A stretch of 40,277 bases of DNA, from positions 1 to 40,277 of the forward strand of contig JAUVCV010000022.1 in the NCBI GenBank assembly GCA_030595665.1, written 5' to 3'. The translations under genes and the position numbers were made by a program. The stretch's first letter is position 1. Each line of letters opens with the position of its first letter. The notes beneath the pieces were generated by a model. That model was not told where the DNA came from. It searched no databases and saw only the letters and a list, made by a program, of their open reading frames with translations. The DNA is from Methanogenium sp. GTDB taxonomy: Archaea > Halobacteriota > Methanomicrobia > Methanomicrobiales > Methanomicrobiaceae. Positions 1 through 7,059 of the stretch are shown in pieces.

Positions 1-225
1 GACTTGTCGAACTACGTTGCAAGCCATCTGTGATTTTAAACTGAATACCTCTCTAAGAGTGGGATATACTTCCTTCTGAAGGGCGACAGATCCTTTCGGT
101 TTCCCAAGAGCATACACAACCGTAGAAACATAATTCATCCCGTCTGTGTAAGCCTGAATCGTCTGGTCAAGGATATCAGTATCAGGACATTCCAGTTTAA
201 GAATGATCGTCTTTACGGTGAGCAC
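1..225 (-). CDS. tnpB: TnpB-type RNA-guided nuclease of an IS605/IS1341-group element, N-terminal part only (runs off the left edge)
   Basis: The minus strand reads from a GTG at 225 to the window edge without a stop, giving about 75 residues. The protein opens MLTVKTIILKLE, continues with AYTDGMNYVS and then LREVFSLKSQMACNVVR. This layout (a short beta-strand start, a helix with NYVS, then the SQMA helix) is the usual start of TnpB/OrfB proteins of IS200/IS605 elements. TnpB proteins are known as transposon-encoded RNA-guided DNA nucleases; the RuvC and zinc-ribbon parts that would prove this lie outside the window. No TnpA (Y1 transposase) gene is seen, so the element may be of the tnpB-only IS1341 type, but the far side is not visible. 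The GTG start is my choice because the frame has a TAA just upstream. Confidence 0.8.
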   Translation of the reverse strand, partial: MLTVKTIILKLECPDTDILDQTIQAYTDGMNYVSTVVYALGKPKGSVALQKEVYPTLREVFSLKSQMACNVVRQV

Positions 226-314
226 AAGTTATAGGTTCATTTTATAATACATATTACTTGTTGCATGAACGCAATTCCTCCCCGGCCTGAAGACCGGGGA
301 CTCCTTGCGGGGAT
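226..314 (-). mobile_element. Left end of the IS605/IS1341-type element, with subterminal hairpin
   Basis: Between the tnpB start and the broken antiporter frame lie about 90 bases that match neither gene. On the minus strand the antiporter reading stops making sense right after TTCAAC (320-315), and a strong hairpin follows at 299-280: CCCCGGTC, loop TTCA, GGCCGGGG. Single-strand-transposing IS605-family elements carry such imperfect subterminal hairpins and insert next to a short fixed target motif. TTCAAC or part of it is therefore the candidate target-adjacent motif. The exact boundary near 314/315 is inferred from where the conserved antiporter motif ends. Confidence 0.7.
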
Positions 315-809
315 GTTGAAAAGACTCTCTCCTTCCACCAGCGTTTTCAGCCGTTCGGAGATGCCGAGCTTCTGGAATACGGCAAGCACCGAGACAGGGT
401 CTGTTGATGAAATGAGTGCACCAAAAAGTAAGGCTGAAAAAAGTGGGATTGGTGTGAGAAGAGCTGAAATTCCACCTATTACAACCATTGAAACGATAAT
501 GCCGGGGAGTGTCAGTATCAGAACAGGAACAATATTTCTGAAAAAAACCCGGCTGTTCATGCGGTATGCAGCTTCAAATATCAGGGGCGGCAGGAAAAGA
601 AACAGAATAATATCCGGGGAAAGGGTAAATGAGATGAGTGGACTGAATATCCCGGTCAGATCAGAAAACAGAGCAATGCCTGCTCCGATAACAATCAGAC
701 CAATGGTATATGGAATTTTGAGCCAGTTGAAAAAAATCACTGAAAGAAGAGCGATAAGCAACAGAAAAATAATGATAACAATGATCTCTTCAACAAACAT
801 TTCAACCAT
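315..809 (-). pseudogene. CPA1-family Na+/H+ antiporter, cut off by the insertion element
   Basis: The frame encodes about 165 residues of a polytopic membrane protein: several hydrophobic helices, a LPPLIFEAAY segment, the STDPVSVLAVFQKLG motif and ending in LVEGESLFN. These are hallmarks of CPA1 (NhaP/NHE-like) antiporters, which exchange Na+ for H+ across the cytoplasmic membrane. Family members usually continue LFNDGTA and are 400 or more residues long, so more than half is missing. Translation past 315 gives a low-complexity tail out of the mobile element. I chose the ATG at 809 because a GAGGTG Shine-Dalgarno lies six bases upstream; ATGs at 812 and 800 are alternatives. The rest may lie beyond the element, outside the window. 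Confidence 0.85.
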
Positions 810-883
810 CATTACCACCTCACAGATAATTCCTGTGTGCAGTCGATCGCATTAATGTCTTTCTTTCAGCAAAATCAAAAAAA

Positions 884-1078
884 CTACGAATCCCCCTTAC
901 GAACGTAAGCACGGTCTGCGATATCGAGTACACTATATGCAATAACCAGAACAACTACGCTTGCAAATAACCCGGCAATCTGATCACCAAAATAATCCCT
1001 GGCAAAATTCCCTGCGATTATTCCGGCACCAACAGAAACCAGAAGTTTTGCAAATTCAATTCTGTCGAGCCTGACCAT
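884..1078 (-). CDS. Small membrane protein, 64 residues
   Basis: A short protein with a charged start (MVRLDRIEFAK), a Gly/Ala-rich hydrophobic stretch, a second hydrophobic stretch (LFASVVVLVIAYSVLDI) and a basic end (RAYVRKGDS). Two membrane passes are likely. It sits 75 bases upstream of the broken antiporter on the same strand and may have been co-transcribed with it. The ATG at 1078 is preferred over the one at 1087 because GTGAT lies just before it. I do not recognise the family; the reading frame, composition and position make it a probable real gene. Confidence 0.5.
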   Translation of the reverse strand: MVRLDRIEFAKLLVSVGAGIIAGNFARDYFGDQIAGLFASVVVLVIAYSVLDIADRAYVRKGDS

Positions 1079-1347
1079 ATGTATCACTGTTCACTCTCGT
1101 ATCAGAAGTGCATTTCTCTTCGGGCACACACTGTTTGTGTGCCCTGTATAAACCCTTCAGAATGTGATTTGAGCCCGGCATCTCCCTCATACATTATCAG
1201 CAGAAGGGACCGCACAAAAAATCAACAATTACATTTTGGCAAATGCGGAGACAGACAACATTCAAGCAAAAAAAACGGTTATTATTCCATAATAAGCCCC
1301 ATTCTTCTGAGAAAACCATATTATGTGTCAAACCGTATCACGACAGG

Positions 1348-1401
1348 TATATATCTTAACAGTGTTAACTAAGAACTATGCACGCCGTTAACAGCGTTAA
1401 C
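1348..1401 (+). promoter_or_regulatory. Leaderless promoter with twin palindromic operators for the HTH gene pair
   Basis: A TATA box (TATATAT, 1348-1354) is centred 27 bases before the ATG at 1378, so transcription should begin at or next to the start codon and the mRNA would be leaderless. Two near-identical palindromes flank the start: CTTAACAGTGTTAAC at 1355-1369, between the TATA box and the start, and GTTAACAGCGTTAAC at 1387-1401, inside the first codons. Their centres are 32 bases apart, about three helical turns. A dimeric repressor bound here would block TBP/RNA polymerase, which suggests autoregulation by one of the two HTH proteins. The binding protein is inferred. Confidence 0.65.
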
Positions 1402-1644
1402 AAAATACGACTGCCCCCCTCCTCCCAGCGAGTATTGGCCCTTCTGAAGGATGGACAAACAAGGACATTCAAGCAGGTAACACAGGAAATCGATATTTCA
1501 CCACGAACGGTCAGGTATGCAATAAAAAAACTCAAAGAGAACGAACTCATCATCGAGAAATTTAACTTCAGAGACGCCCGGCAGGTTCTGTATCAGGTCA
1601 AGGACGTAATTACTTCTGAAGAAGCCCAGAAGGCAACGGCATGA
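1378..1644 (+). CDS. Winged-helix DNA-binding protein, 88 residues
   Basis: The protein is essentially one winged helix-turn-helix domain: a helix around VLALLKDGQTRTF, a helix-turn-helix (QVTQEIDISPRTVRYAIKKLKENELI, residues about 38-64) and a wing (FNFRDARQVLYQV). This resembles small archaeal MarR/ArsR-like regulators. The first codons (VNSVN) encode one of the two operator palindromes, so the operator overlaps the gene itself. The stop overlaps the start of the next gene by ATGA, so the two are translationally coupled. Likely function is transcription control of its own operon; other targets are unknown. Confidence 0.75.
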   Translation: MHAVNSVNKIRLPPSSQRVLALLKDGQTRTFKQVTQEIDISPRTVRYAIKKLKENELIIEKFNFRDARQVLYQVKDVITSEEAQKATA

Positions 1645-1955
1645 AGCAGCCGTTCTGCGATATAATGATCTGTGATGAAATGGTACGGCACTATCTTCCC
1701 CAGATACGGGCAGAAGTTGTATCCAGAATGGTACTTCAGAGAGGAATTTCCCAGAAAACAGTTGCGGGATACATGGGTCTGACTCCTGCCGCGGTATGCC
1801 AGTATGTCAGCAGAAAACGCGGATGCAAATGTCTGGAGATATCAGACGATCTGGATGAAGTAATTGAGCAATGGACAGGGTCTCTTATCAATGGTGACAA
1901 TAATGTTACAATATGTGACATCTGCCGATGTGTGCGGAAAAAACAGAATAAATGA
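1641..1955 (+). CDS. XRE-type HTH protein with C-terminal cysteine cluster, 104 residues
   Basis: Residues about 25-55 (VVSRMVLQRGISQKTVAGYMGLTPAAVCQYVSRKRG) form a typical five-helix XRE/Cro-like helix-turn-helix. Two short Cys groupings follow: CKC near residue 63 and ICDICRC near 92-97, near the C-terminus. Archaeal HTH proteins of this layout (COG2522-like) are predicted transcription regulators; the cysteines could bind a metal or Fe-S cluster and act as a sensor, which is inference. The gene overlaps the preceding winged-helix gene by four bases, so the two probably act together. No ligand is evident. Confidence 0.7.
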   Translation: MKQPFCDIMICDEMVRHYLPQIRAEVVSRMVLQRGISQKTVAGYMGLTPAAVCQYVSRKRGCKCLEISDDLDEVIEQWTGSLINGDNNVTICDICRCVRKKQNK

Positions 1956-2066
1956 ACAAACGTCTGCTCCGGATAGAGCTAAATTTTCAGATTTTAGCAG
2001 CAAAAATATATTTCAGACTCTTTTAGCAATCAGATACCCTACAGACAAAACACCGACAGGATAATC

Positions 2067-2078
2067 AAATTAAATATC
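2067..2078 (+). promoter_or_regulatory. TATA box of the RNase HI-TrmO gene
   Basis: AAATTAAATATC lies about 27 bases before the ATG at 2101, which places the expected transcription start at the start codon. No Shine-Dalgarno is visible, in line with a leaderless mRNA. Confidence 0.5.
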
Positions 2079-2100
2079 TTGTTCACCAATACCTCTGAAT

Positions 2101-2997
2101 ATGAAGGATACGTCAGCGGTCATTTATACTGATGGCGCCTCGCGCGGAAACCCCGGAAATTCAGCGTGGGCCTATATTATACTGAATAACGGAATCATTG
2201 AAACAAGAAATTCCGGATTCTGTGAATTTGCAACAAACAACCAGGCCGAGTATTCCGCAGTAATTAATGCACTATCAGATGCACAAAAGCAGGGATTCAA
2301 AGATATTCTTCTCTACTCAGACAGTCAGCTCATCGTTCGCCAACTCAGAGGAGAATACAAGGTCAGGGATCGCTGCCTGAGAAACCTGTACATGAAAGCA
2401 AATACAATCATCAAAAAACTTGATTCCGTTTCTTTCGAAAATGTCCCACGGTCAAATAAAAACATTAGCATAGCTGACAGAATGTGCAATGAAACACTTG
2501 ACAGGGTACAAAAAGGGGACAAAAAACCATTTGACAGCGTACAAAAGGGAACCAAAAAACCATTTGACACAGACGCATTCAAAAGAGACGAAATTACCCT
2601 CAGACCGGTAGGAATAGTCAAATCATCATATAGTACACCTGGTGATGCACCCCGGCAGGGAAGACTCTCAGAACAGGTATCTGAAATTCACATCTTTCCG
2701 GAATACAAAGATGCATTATATACCATTGAAAAATGCAGACAACTCGTTGTTTTCTGCTGGTTTGACAGGGCAGAAAGAACACTTCTCAGGGCAACACCAC
2801 CAGGGCATGATAAAGAACGGGGGGTATTTTCCATCAGATCACCCGCACGCCCGAACCCCATTGCCCTTGAACTGGTTGACCTGGTCAACGTCAATGGAAC
2901 GATTTTAACCGTCCGTGGACTGGATGCAATCGACAATACTCCGGTTCTGGATATTAAACCCTTTATCAACCTTGATACCATTCAACATACAAAATAG
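2101..2997 (+). CDS. RNase HI-TrmO fusion protein (ribonuclease H plus tRNA t6A37 methyltransferase domain)
   Basis: Residues 1-135 are an RNase HI domain: YTDGASRGNPG (catalytic D11), NNQAEYSA (E50), YSDSQLIV (D74) and SIADRMCNE (D126), so all four acidic residues are present. This domain cuts RNA in RNA/DNA hybrids. Residues about 163-298 are a TrmO/YaeB (VirR-like) domain with GIVKSSYSTPGDAPRQG, RGVFSIRSPARPNPIALELV and NTPVLDIKPFI; TrmO methylates N6 of t6A at tRNA position 37 using S-adenosylmethionine. The linker (136-160) contains a near-perfect tandem duplication of VQKGxKKPFD. Both domains are usually separate proteins. The frame is continuous, with no sign of an error at the junction. 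The leaderless start is supported by the TATA box. Whether both halves are active is unknown. Confidence 0.85.
   Translation: MKDTSAVIYTDGASRGNPGNSAWAYIILNNGIIETRNSGFCEFATNNQAEYSAVINALSDAQKQGFKDILLYSDSQLIVRQLRGEYKVRDRCLRNLYMKANTIIKKLDSVSFENVPRSNKNISIADRMCNETLDRVQKGDKKPFDSVQKGTKKPFDTDAFKRDEITLRPVGIVKSSYSTPGDAPRQGRLSEQVSEIHIFPEYKDALYTIEKCRQLVVFCWFDRAERTLLRATPPGHDKERGVFSIRSPARPNPIALELVDLVNVNGTILTVRGLDAIDNTPVLDIKPFINLDTIQHTK
2507..2568 (+). repeat. Tandem duplication of about 33 bases in the RNase HI-TrmO linker
   Basis: Two adjacent, slightly diverged copies encode VQKGDKKPFD and VQKGTKKPFD between the two enzyme domains. The unit is in frame, so the repeat lengthens a lysine-rich flexible linker without affecting either domain. 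Confidence 0.75.
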
Positions 2998-3142
2998 GAA
3001 TAACCCGGTGATGGTTCTGCCACAATGGTAATCAGAATCAGCAAATATATCCATCAGAGCATTAGAAACATATATAGGTTTATGCAGGACGGATGAAAGA
3101 AAATCATTCATAGGTAGCAGAACAATCATTAAGGAGAATAAT

Positions 3143-4039
3143 ATGGCAGAAAATACCGAAAAATCACCAGAGGCATGCGATGGAAACTGTTCATCGTGCG
3201 CAACCTCGTCCACGTGCACAGATCCAGAGAAGAAAACCAGTGGAATACAGAAAGTAGACATCGATGTAAAACACATCATCATCGTTCTTTCAGGCAAGGG
3301 TGGCGTTGGAAAGAGCACGGTTGCAACAAATCTTGCGATGTCCCTTTCAAATAAGGGATATAACACCGGAATTGTAGATCTTGACATTCACGGGCCAAAC
3401 ATCCCAAAGATGCTGGGTATCGAAGATAAACGCCTTGAATCACGTGACGGAAAGACAATTGAACCCGTCCCTGTCACCGGAACACTCAGTGCCGTTTCCA
3501 TGGCATTCCTGCTTCCGGACCCCACAAGCCCGGTCGTATGGCGCGGCCCAATGAAATTTACCGCAATCAAACAGTTCCTGGAAGATGTAAACTGGGGCGG
3601 TATGGAATACTTAATTGCTGACCTTCCGCCCGGCACCGGTGACGAAGCCCTTGCAATTTGTCAGCTTGCACCCAACATTGACGGTGCAGTCATTGTTACA
3701 ACCCCTCAGGATGTCGCAGTACTTGACTCAACGAAGGCAGTGAAATTCATTCAGCAGCTCAATTTACCCGTCATTGGGATTATTGAAAACATGAGCGGAA
3801 TGGTCTGCCCACACTGTGGTGAGAAAATCGACCTCTTTGGAAAGGGTGGAGGCAAAAAAGCTGCAGAAGAACTGGATATACCATACCTCGGTTCAATCCC
3901 GCTGGATCCTGAAATGCGCAAAGCAGGCGATGAAGGCCGGCCATTTATCATCAGAAAAGAAGGGGATGAACAGCATAAGATAACATGGGAACATGTTGAT
4001 GCGATAATGGACAAAATCCTTAAAACAATTAAAGAGTAA
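3143..4039 (+). CDS. NBP35/Mrp-type Fe-S cluster carrier P-loop ATPase
   Basis: The protein has 298 residues. The N-terminus has four cysteines (C12, C16, C19, C25) of the NBP35 kind. A deviant Walker A motif, GKGGVGKST, lies at 51-59, then DLDIHGPNIPKMLG at 79-92, the IADLPPGTGDE block near 158-168 and the CPHC pair (C222, C225) that holds a bridging cluster between subunits. Family members bind [4Fe-4S] clusters as dimers and pass them to apo-proteins in the cytoplasm. An AAGGAGA Shine-Dalgarno lies before the ATG. Methanogens have many Fe-S enzymes, and this window alone encodes several (two aminomutase-like enzymes, YgiQ, glutamate synthase). Specific clients are not known from the sequence. 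Confidence 0.93.
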   Translation: MAENTEKSPEACDGNCSSCATSSTCTDPEKKTSGIQKVDIDVKHIIIVLSGKGGVGKSTVATNLAMSLSNKGYNTGIVDLDIHGPNIPKMLGIEDKRLESRDGKTIEPVPVTGTLSAVSMAFLLPDPTSPVVWRGPMKFTAIKQFLEDVNWGGMEYLIADLPPGTGDEALAICQLAPNIDGAVIVTTPQDVAVLDSTKAVKFIQQLNLPVIGIIENMSGMVCPHCGEKIDLFGKGGGKKAAEELDIPYLGSIPLDPEMRKAGDEGRPFIIRKEGDEQHKITWEHVDAIMDKILKTIKE

Positions 4040-4135
4040 CCCTTTTTTCCTTTTTTTCCTGAGACGTCAATGCGGATACGTTCCGGTGTCACCACCTAAA
4101 ACAAGTTATACCCCTGAACAGAGGAATACTAACCT

Positions 4136-4444
4136 ATGGATTATATCAGGATCATTTCCGGGAAGGGAGAAGTACTTGACATATATCACATGCTGATACC
4201 CTGTCTCGAAACCATTGAGGAATTTACCCCGTCAATTGAGCCAATATATCTTGCAGCTATAAAAATGGAAGGAGATGATCTTGACCATTTCCGATTCGGA
4301 CTCGTGCGTCTGCAGGTATATGCAGATATCCACCGGTATGAAGACAGCGATGAAATGCAGAAGATGAAATATGTTGCACAGGTTCTTGAAAAAATAATAT
4401 TTGGCAATCTTATGCTTGAAACAGAAGTCATTTCATCAGAATAA
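4136..4444 (+). CDS. Conserved-looking hypothetical protein, 102 residues
   Basis: A soluble, acidic, mostly alpha-helical protein (start MDYIRIISGKGEVLDIYHML). It has no membrane segment, cysteine motif or P-loop. Coding-like codon use and a GAGG Shine-Dalgarno about 11 bases before the ATG support it. It follows the NBP35 gene by about 100 bases on the same strand. I do not recognise the family and assign no function. Confidence 0.6.
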   Translation: MDYIRIISGKGEVLDIYHMLIPCLETIEEFTPSIEPIYLAAIKMEGDDLDHFRFGLVRLQVYADIHRYEDSDEMQKMKYVAQVLEKIIFGNLMLETEVISSE

Positions 4445-4604
4445 TTTTTTTAATACCATTCCATCCTTCTCAAAATACCGTCTCTTTTTTATTGATATTG
4501 AAACCGATCCGGTGCGGTTTTACCGGTGAACTATCCCCGGGGTTCATCCGATCAGAACATAAACAAATCGACAAAATTGATATATAATATGATCCGGATC
4601 CATA

Positions 4605-4625
4605 TATAGTTACTATAGTTACTAT
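4605..4625 (+). repeat. Direct repeat TATAGTTAC x2 in the region upstream of the aminomutase-like gene
   Basis: The 310-base gap 4445-4754 carries two abutting copies of TATAGTTAC followed by TAT, so the dyad TAGTTACTA occurs twice with a 9-base period. A related GTAAGTAAGTAAAGTAAC run follows at about 4643-4660. The block lies 130-150 bases before the ATG at 4755 and may be an operator or a promoter element. No other feature is seen in this gap apart from AT-rich, TATA-like stretches. Confidence 0.4.
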
Positions 4626-4754
4626 CAATCAGTTTATATGGCGTAAGTAAGTAAAGTAACTGCCGTAGACATAACACAGTCAGGTTATCGTATCTTTGAT
4701 GCTTAACCCCCATTCCTTTCTTAATTGACCAAAAACTAAAAATGAGGTGAACAT

Positions 4755-5867
4755 ATGACGCGCCCCGGATACATAACAAAAATTGATGACATAAAAGAAC
4801 TTTCAGAAGATGATGCCACAATTCTCAGAAAAGTTGAAGAGAAATTCCCCTTTCGGGCAAGTGAATATTACCTCTCACTCATTGACTGGGAAGACAAAAA
4901 TGACCCGATTCGACGCATCATTTTACCGGAACCGGATGAACTTGACAACTGGGGAGATCTTGATCCATCAACGGAAAGTGATAATACCGTACTTCCCGGT
5001 GTCCAGCATAAATATGGTCCAACTGCATTAATGCTGGTAAGTGATGTCTGTGGTGGGATATGCAGGTTCTGCTTCAGGAAACGTATCTTCATGGGTACAG
5101 AGTCTGAGACGGTACAGAACCTTTCAGACGATATTGAATATATAAAAAAGCATCCCGAGATCTCAAATATTCTTTTGAGCGGGGGAGATCCCCTGATGCT
5201 TGCAACATCCAGACTGGAACCCATCGTTCGAAAATTACGGGAGATTGACCACGTAAAGATCATCAGGATCGGAAGTAAGATGCCTGCGTACAATCCATAC
5301 CGGATCATAGATGACCCCTCACTCCTGGAAATGATTGAAAAATACAGCACAAAAGACAAGCGCATTTACATAATGACGCATTTCAACCATCCAAAGGAAC
5401 TGACAGAGGTCGCATTGGAAGCAATTGATCTTCTGACAAAAGCGGGTGCAAAACCAACGAACCAGACACCAATACTCCGTGGGATAAATGATGACCCTAA
5501 GGTGCTCGGAGAACTGTTAAGCAACCTTGCAGCAGCCGGCGTCGCACCATATTATTTATTCCAGTGCAGACCCACAATCGGCAACCAGCATTTCTCAGTT
5601 CCCATTGAAGAAGCATACCAGATATTGGAAGAGGCTAAATCACAGTGCTCCGGACTCGCTAAGAGAGTGAAATTTGCCATGTCCCATAAAACAGGCAAAA
5701 TTGAAATTATTGCGACAGATGACAAATATACCTACATGAAATATCACCAGGCAGCGGATAAAAACAATATTGGAAAACTGATGGTTTTTAACAAAAACCC
5801 GGATGCAAAATGGCTTGAAGATTATGGGGATCCGGTATCAGAATCAACACCCGATTACCTGAAATAA
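4755..5867 (+). CDS. KamA-family radical SAM aminomutase-like enzyme, substrate probably not lysine
   Basis: The protein has 370 residues. It carries the radical SAM cluster motif CGGICRFC (C99, C103, C106), a LSGGDPLML block and MTHFNHPKEL, all as in lysine 2,3-aminomutases. Compared with the true AblA further on in this window, the second lysine-binding Asp (AblA D303, in YQCDLSEG) is replaced by Arg272 (FQCRPTIG), while the first (D246) is kept. The PLP-binding Lys is probably K315 in HKTGK, in place of the usual GGGGK. The C-terminal cysteine segment of AblA is missing. A GAGGTGA Shine-Dalgarno precedes the ATG. The substrate could be an acidic amino acid such as glutamate (beta-glutamate is a known methanogen osmolyte), but this is inference. 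Confidence 0.85.
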   Translation: MTRPGYITKIDDIKELSEDDATILRKVEEKFPFRASEYYLSLIDWEDKNDPIRRIILPEPDELDNWGDLDPSTESDNTVLPGVQHKYGPTALMLVSDVCGGICRFCFRKRIFMGTESETVQNLSDDIEYIKKHPEISNILLSGGDPLMLATSRLEPIVRKLREIDHVKIIRIGSKMPAYNPYRIIDDPSLLEMIEKYSTKDKRIYIMTHFNHPKELTEVALEAIDLLTKAGAKPTNQTPILRGINDDPKVLGELLSNLAAAGVAPYYLFQCRPTIGNQHFSVPIEEAYQILEEAKSQCSGLAKRVKFAMSHKTGKIEIIATDDKYTYMKYHQAADKNNIGKLMVFNKNPDAKWLEDYGDPVSESTPDYLK

Positions 5868-5985
5868 TAGAATTTCATTATCCCGGATTCTCTCTCACAC
5901 ACATGGAGTCCATCAGGGCAGATTAACTTTTTAAAAAATATTTTCCCAATGAATTTGGGCAAAAATGTAAGTGAATATTTCATTG

Positions 5986-6009
5986 AAAATACGAATGTAT
6001 TCGTATTTT
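5986..6009. terminator. Perfect hairpin between convergent genes, probable bidirectional terminator
   Basis: AAAATACGAAT, a GT spacer and ATTCGTATTTT form an 11-base-pair palindrome. It lies downstream of the aminomutase-like gene (plus) and overlaps the stop codon of the F420 reductase gene (minus), with T-rich sequence on both sides in the two reading directions. A role in ending transcription from both sides is the simplest reading; a DNA operator is less likely at a 3' end. Confidence 0.5.
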
Positions 6010-6655
6010 ATCTGAAGTAGACGCCCACATCACGCATCTTGTTGAATTTGGCGATGTTGATTACCAGCGGAGTAATGGCTTCAACCGTTGCTGAAACGGC
6101 AAGTGGTCCTGCATTCAGGGCCTGTAATTCAGATATGGAGTTCACCAGTTCCATAACAATTTGTTTCTCTTCTTCATAGTCACCGCAGACACAAACAGAA
6201 TAATCCAGTATTTCTGATATCTGGTTCCATTGTTTTGCCGGAATATTGTTGAATGCAGCGATTACTTTTGAATCGGGAAGCATCTTCTGGAGTTGCATAG
6301 CAGCAGATCCTTCCTCAGGAGGTGCATACCTGAAGTAATCCTTTCTTTCCATCGGATTCATCAGGCTGACAACAAGTTTTCCTTCCAGTCCGGTTAACGA
6401 GTCAATCGTAATCTGTAACGTTTCCGGGGGTACTGAGAAAATAATAATATCACACGTGTCAATAACACCCTGGTTCGTTGAGGCGGTAAGGTCAAACGGA
6501 AGATTAAGTTCTTTCAGAAATTCACAACATGCATCACAGGACAACGTGGCCTTCTCTTCTTTTCGGGAACCGATGATCACCTCATGGTTTTGTGAAAGAC
6601 GCAGGGCCATTCCTTTTCCGATATCACCAGTACCTCCAATTATACCAACTTTCAT
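6008..6655 (-). CDS. npdG: F420H2:NADP+ oxidoreductase (NADPH-dependent F420 reductase)
   Basis: A 215-residue protein with the Rossmann start MKVGIIGGTGDIGKGMALRL, then GSRKEEK (the arginine and serine that select the NADP 2'-phosphate), VCVCGDYEE and a C-terminal LNAGPLAVSATVEAITPLVINIAKFN, all close to known Fno/NpdG proteins. The enzyme passes hydride between F420H2 and NADP+, supplying NADPH for biosynthesis in the cytoplasm. I chose the ATG at 6655 (third codon of the longest frame) because GAGGATG precedes it and the Rossmann strand begins there. It lies next to glutamate dehydrogenase, which could use the NADPH. Upstream, 6656-7032 holds no other gene that I can support. Confidence 0.92.
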   Translation of the reverse strand: MKVGIIGGTGDIGKGMALRLSQNHEVIIGSRKEEKATLSCDACCEFLKELNLPFDLTASTNQGVIDTCDIIIFSVPPETLQITIDSLTGLEGKLVVSLMNPMERKDYFRYAPPEEGSAAMQLQKMLPDSKVIAAFNNIPAKQWNQISEILDYSVCVCGDYEEEKQIVMELVNSISELQALNAGPLAVSATVEAITPLVINIAKFNKMRDVGVYFR

Positions 6656-7059
6656 ACACATCCTCTTATACCATCTTCAGATAAACAGATTTCGGTGCAG
6701 TGTTGTGTATGGTCGTATTATCCGTTCACTCATTCCGTTAATCAGACACACAAACAATACTGATCTGCCTCCCTGACAGTATTGCCGTATTCTGTTGGAA
6801 AATTACAAAAAACATCAGAACATGATATAATTTACTAAAACCTTAAAAAAGGTAGATGGTGGTTGCTTTCAGCTATTTTATTATATCAGAAATACAAAAA
6901 TGAAAGGAACGGTTATGCACAGACAAGGGATACAAACGCAGATCATCCGTGTTCGGTACACTCTGTGTAACGCCAGAACATCCGGCACATCATTTGTAAT
7001 CCATTTAAATGCATAATTTTTTAATACGTTAAATGAATCAAATTATCGGGAGTTATAAC

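Noticed and set aside
1079..1372. 97-codon plus-strand ORF before the HTH pair
   Set aside because: It overlaps the small membrane protein start and the promoter, and shows no domain or start signals.
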